From contig JAUVPA010000054.1 in assembly GCA_030598905.1 (NCBI GenBank), positions 1 through 9,215 on the forward strand: a stretch of DNA of 9,215 nucleotides, written 5' to 3'. Made by a program: the position numbers and the translations under genes. The stretch is from Acidimicrobiia bacterium. Its GTDB lineage: Bacteria; Actinomycetota; Acidimicrobiia; Spongiisociales; UBA5794. Of the stretch, positions 6,987-9,215 are shown piece by piece. Under the pieces are notes generated by a model. The model ran no database searches and was not told the origin of the DNA. It worked only from the letters and a program-made list of their open reading frames with translations. Positions within the stretch are counted from its first letter, which is position 1; each line of letters starts with the position of its first letter.

Positions 6987-7639
6987 CACAAGAGGGGAGG
7001 TAGGTGTGTCCCGAAGAAGTCAGCAACGCGCGTCAATGAGTCGGACGCGGCCTCCTCGTCCCATCCGGGAGCCGCGTCGTTCCACCAATCGTCGTCAAGG
7101 CCGCGATAGACGACCCATTCCACATGCGGGGCCAGGTTCCTGGCCCGTTCGACGATGTCAGGCGTCACCGCCACGTCGCCGTCACCGACCAGAGCAAGCA
7201 TGGGAACGCGTACCGAAGGAAGCAACTCGAGATCAGGCGCCGTGGCCACGGTCATGGTCGCTAGGACCTGACCGTATTGGACCGCCGCTTCGAGCGCCGC
7301 GGATCCCCCGCGACCGAGACCGAGAGTGCCCAATCCGTATTCCGCGCTTGACCAGTCGGCCGCTGGATTGGCGACGTAGTCGATGAACAGGTCGAGGTTG
7401 TCCGTGCCCACACGCGTCTCCGGAGCGAGGACGGCGAAGCCTTGGCGGGCAACGCGACGGCACACTTCTTTGACGGCTGAGGTGATCGGACCTGGCCCGG
7501 AGATCACGAGGACGGTGGGCCACTCGCCGCCGGCGTTGGGCCTGGAGAGATAGGCGGTTCTCGATGATCTGCCCGACGGCACGGTGATCGTGTTGTAGAT
7601 CGTGAGAACTTCAGCTTGTTCGCCCTTGAGGATGCTCAA
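6986..7639 (-). CDS. Dienelactone-hydrolase-like alpha/beta-hydrolase-fold protein, probably catalytically inactive
   Basis: I start this 217-residue protein at the TTG at 7639 because a GGAGG sequence stands 5 nt before it and translation then begins just outside birA. An in-frame ATG at 7711 would run 47 nt into birA. The fold resembles the dienelactone hydrolase family: TVLVISGPG (42-50, strand plus oxyanion area), VARQGFAVLAPE (63-74, family form A..GY.vlaP), the nucleophile-elbow sequence LGLGRGGSAAL (106-116), the acid loop VGDGDVAVTP (151-160), and VVYRGLDDDWWND (176-188) before the final helix. The elbow normally reads G-x-Cys/Ser-x-G-G, but position 109 is Gly. The catalytic His of YxGAGHGF is replaced, with Asp183 at that place; only Asp155 of the triad remains. 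It may be a binding or regulatory pseudo-hydrolase. It lies 25 bp after birA and overlaps the epimerase start. Confidence 0.8.
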   Translation of the reverse strand: MSILKGEQAEVLTIYNTITVPSGRSSRTAYLSRPNAGGEWPTVLVISGPGPITSAVKEVCRRVARQGFAVLAPETRVGTDNLDLFIDYVANPAADWSSAEYGLGTLGLGRGGSAALEAAVQYGQVLATMTVATAPDLELLPSVRVPMLALVGDGDVAVTPDIVERARNLAPHVEWVVYRGLDDDWWNDAAPGWDEEAASDSLTRVADFFGTHLPPLL

Positions 7640-7644
7640 GCGTC

Positions 7645-7649
7645 CCTCC
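7645..7649 (-). promoter_or_regulatory. Ribosome binding site deciding the TTG start of the hydrolase-like gene
   Basis: On the minus strand GGAGG (within GGAGGGA) stands 5 nt upstream of the TTG at 7639. This is the clearest Shine-Dalgarno sequence among the minus-strand genes here, and it lies in the 25-bp gap after the birA stop codon. It is the reason for preferring this rare start over the ATG at 7711. Confidence 0.65.
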
Positions 7650-7664
7650 GTTCGGAGCCAAAGG

Positions 7665-8345
7665 TTACCGGCGGAGGTGCACGTCGCCGCTTCGCAGTTC
7701 CACGGCGCCACCGGGAGTCTCGACGATCAACGCTCCGTCGGAACCGATGTCGATGGCGACACCCGCTCCATCCGTCCAGCACACCTCGTGCCCGATCGTG
7801 GCCGAGGCATCGATGTACTCGTCGCGGGGCCACGATCCAGAACCCAACTCGACCAGATCGAGAACGGTGCTTGCCCATCCCGCCGCGAGAGATTCGACGA
7901 CCGATGGTCCGGGATCTTGGCCGAGCAGCGATGCCGCTCCCTTTGCCGGCTCAGCCCACCACAGATTGAGGCCACATCCGATGGTGACGGCCTCGGATGC
8001 TTCGGCGAGGATTCCGCCAACCTTGCCGAGAGGCACCAGGAGGTCGTTAGGCCACTTCAGTTCGACCACCACCTCGAAGGCGTCCGCGATCGCCCGCCTC
8101 GCCGCGACACCTGCGACCAGAGGCAGCAGACCCCACGTCGACCGATCCCAGTTCGGACGGAACGCGAGCGAAGCCGCCATCGAACGGTCGGCGTTGGTCC
8201 ACTGCCGACCCGATCGACCGCGTCCTGCGGATTGCGCTTCGGCGACTACCAACGCCGGTCGACCCGACCTCTCTTGAGTCAGGCGGGCCTCATCCTGGGT
8301 GGATGGCACAGTGAGCAGCAGCTCGATGTCGTAACGTGTATCCAA
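7665..8345 (-). CDS. birA: Biotin-[acetyl/propionyl-CoA carboxylase] ligase (BirA/BPL, no DNA-binding domain)
   Basis: This enzyme activates biotin with ATP and attaches it to the lysine of biotin carboxyl carrier proteins in the cytoplasm. From the TTG at 8345 it has 226 residues: VPSTQDEA (13-20, family ST[NQ].EA), the biotinyl-AMP loop AEAQSAGRGRSGRQW (35-49), ASLAFRP (58-64), LPLVAGVAARRAI (74-86), KWPNDLLVPLGKVGGILAE (97-115) with the catalytic-site Lys at 108, and GCGLNL (123-128). A small C-terminal SH3-like domain follows (about 176-226). There is no N-terminal helix-turn-helix, so it is a class I ligase and not a transcriptional repressor. The frame stays open upstream, but beyond 8409 it is antisense to the carboxylase gene, so the start must be at 8345 (TTG), 8369 (TTG) or nearby. 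The adjacent divergent gene is a biotin-dependent carboxylase subunit, which fits the role. Confidence 0.92.
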   Translation of the reverse strand: MDTRYDIELLLTVPSTQDEARLTQERSGRPALVVAEAQSAGRGRSGRQWTNADRSMAASLAFRPNWDRSTWGLLPLVAGVAARRAIADAFEVVVELKWPNDLLVPLGKVGGILAEASEAVTIGCGLNLWWAEPAKGAASLLGQDPGPSVVESLAAGWASTVLDLVELGSGSWPRDEYIDASATIGHEVCWTDGAGVAIDIGSDGALIVETPGGAVELRSGDVHLRR

Positions 8346-8408
8346 CAGGGACCCGCCAGAGTCGAACAACCCAACGGTGAAACGCGGCGAGCCTAACGGG
8401 AGAGATAC
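8346..8408. promoter_or_regulatory. Divergent intergenic region between birA and the carboxylase gene
   Basis: These 63 bp separate two divergently read biotin-related genes, so at least one promoter should lie here or just inside the gene starts. By eye I see no convincing -35/-10 pair and no clear inverted repeat for a biotin-responsive repressor. The placement is inference from gene orientation only. Confidence 0.35.
8398..8402 (+). promoter_or_regulatory. Ribosome binding site for the carboxylase beta subunit
   Basis: GGGAG (within GGGAGAG) stands 6 nt upstream of the GTG at 8409, a normal spacing. It supports GTG as the initiation codon; the next in-frame ATG (8502) would remove the conserved N-terminal helix. 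Confidence 0.6.
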
Positions 8409-9215
8409 GTGAGCACCGAGAAGCGCATCGAGCGGCTGCGTGAGCTCCGTGAAGAGGCGGAAAGGCCCGGGAACCAGAGGGCTTTTGATCGTCAACACGA
8501 CATGGGCAAACTGACAGCCCGCGAGCGGATCGAGCTGTTCGTCGACAAGGGCTCGTTTCACGAGCTCGATCAGTTCGTCCGACACCAGGCAACAGGATTC
8601 GATATCGAGGACAATCGGCCCCTCGGCGACGCCGTCGTCACCGGCTGGGGGACGGTGGACGGACGCACAGTTTTCGTGTTCGGCGAAGATTTCACGCGCT
8701 TCGGGGGGAGCCTCGGAGAGGTCGTGGCCCAAAAGATCTGCAAAGTCATGGACCTAGCCATGGACACCGGCGCCCCCATGGTCGGGCTCAAAGACTCCGG
8801 AGGGGCGCGCATCCAAGAAGGAGTTGTCGCTCTCGACGGCTACGGCCGCATCTTCGAGCGCAACGTGCGAGCCTCCGGTGTCATCCCACAGATCTCCGTG
8901 ATCATGGGTCCGTGTGCCGGAGGCGCCGTCTACTCCCCCGCGATGACGGACTTCATCTATCAGGTCGAAGAGACGTCACACCTCTTCATCACCGGTCCCG
9001 ATGTGATCAAAACGGTGACGGGCGAAGACGTCACGATGGAGGAACTCGGCGGAGCCCACGCCCACGCGACAAAATCAGGCGTGACCCACTTTGTCGCCCG
9101 CGACGGCAGGGCCGCTATGGAGGAGGTGCGATACCTGTTGTCGTTCCTACCCCAGAACAACATGGAGGTCCCGCCCTTCTTCACTCCGATGGATCAGCCC
9201 GACCGCATGGACGAG
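8409..9215 (+). CDS. pccB: Propionyl-CoA carboxylase beta subunit (carboxyltransferase), partial at the right edge
   Basis: The frame is open from GTG 8409 to the window end: 269 residues, about half the usual 510-530. The product transfers carboxyl from carboxybiotin to an acyl-CoA, most likely propionyl-CoA, giving methylmalonyl-CoA. Visible signatures: an N-terminal helix (KRIERLRELREEAE), GKLTARERIELFVDKGSFHE (33-52), VFVFGEDFTRFGGSLGEV (88-105), the acyl-CoA oxyanion segment LKDSGGARIQEGVV (127-140), GPCAGGAVYSPAMTDF (167-182), and FITGPDVIKTVTGEDV (193-208). This is closer to PccB/AccD-type acyl-CoA carboxylases than to the zinc-ribbon AccD of acetyl-CoA carboxylase. The residues that best separate propionyl- from acetyl-CoA preference lie in the missing C-terminal half, so the substrate is inferred. 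The divergent biotin ligase next door would modify the partner alpha subunit, which is not in the window. Confidence 0.92.
   Translation, partial: MSTEKRIERLRELREEAERPGNQRAFDRQHDMGKLTARERIELFVDKGSFHELDQFVRHQATGFDIEDNRPLGDAVVTGWGTVDGRTVFVFGEDFTRFGGSLGEVVAQKICKVMDLAMDTGAPMVGLKDSGGARIQEGVVALDGYGRIFERNVRASGVIPQISVIMGPCAGGAVYSPAMTDFIYQVEETSHLFITGPDVIKTVTGEDVTMEELGGAHAHATKSGVTHFVARDGRAAMEEVRYLLSFLPQNNMEVPPFFTPMDQPDRMDE

Noticed and set aside
7640..7711. ATG at 7711 as start of the hydrolase-like gene
   Set aside because: It overlaps birA by 47 nt and adds residues not expected in the fold, while the TTG at 7639 has a well-spaced GGAGG.
7602..8396. 264-residue open frame on the plus strand opposite birA and the hydrolase-like gene
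   Set aside because: It spans two well-supported genes antisense, has no motif and is Arg/Ser/Pro-rich.
8346..8732. N-terminal extension of birA to an ATG at 8732, which could have suggested an extra domain
   Set aside because: Upstream of 8409 it is antisense to the conserved N-terminus of the carboxylase, and the extra residues do not resemble a helix-turn-helix domain.

Overview
The window is GC-rich bacterial chromosome, tightly packed, with eight genes on alternating strands and almost no non-coding DNA. A standalone CofE ligase, a CofD transferase, a DUF5719 protein paired with a large membrane glycosyltransferase, a propionyl-CoA-type carboxylase and frequent GTG/TTG starts together point to a high-GC actinobacterium. 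An Acidimicrobiia-like lineage is my guess, but no rRNA or other taxonomic marker is present, so this is inference. I see no mobile element, tRNA, rRNA, CRISPR array or obvious horizontally acquired block.

Layout. (1) 1-3485, minus strand: a two-gene unit for the cell envelope. A 936-residue glycosyltransferase/polytopic membrane protein is followed, with a 4-nt ATGA overlap, by an exported DUF5719 protein that runs off the left edge. (2) 3484-6041, plus strand: cofD and cofE (ATGA overlap), two successive steps of coenzyme F420 synthesis, then after 6 bp a divergent Fpg/Nei-family DNA glycosylase. (3) 6048-8345, minus strand: a biotin-protein ligase (birA), an alpha/beta-hydrolase-fold protein that appears to have lost its catalytic residues, and a GalE-like NAD-dependent sugar epimerase. 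The last two overlap at their stop/start codons. (4) 8409-9215, plus strand: the N-terminal half of a propionyl-CoA carboxylase beta subunit, divergent from birA and cut by the right edge.

How they work together. CofD attaches a phospholactyl-type group to Fo and CofE adds glutamates, so this strand makes the redox cofactor F420. The FMN-reductase domain fused to CofE in mycobacterial FbiB is missing here, so any dehydro-F420-0 reductase must be encoded elsewhere. BirA would biotinylate the carrier subunit that serves the adjacent carboxyltransferase. The epimerase may feed nucleotide sugars to envelope glycosyltransferases such as the one at the left.

I found no clear multi-gene novel system. 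The most interesting points are the pseudoenzyme-like hydrolase, the divergent Fpg-family protein tied to the F420 operon, the weakened GT-A motifs of the membrane glycosyltransferase, and the cofD and glycosyltransferase start codons that sit on the same CATG.
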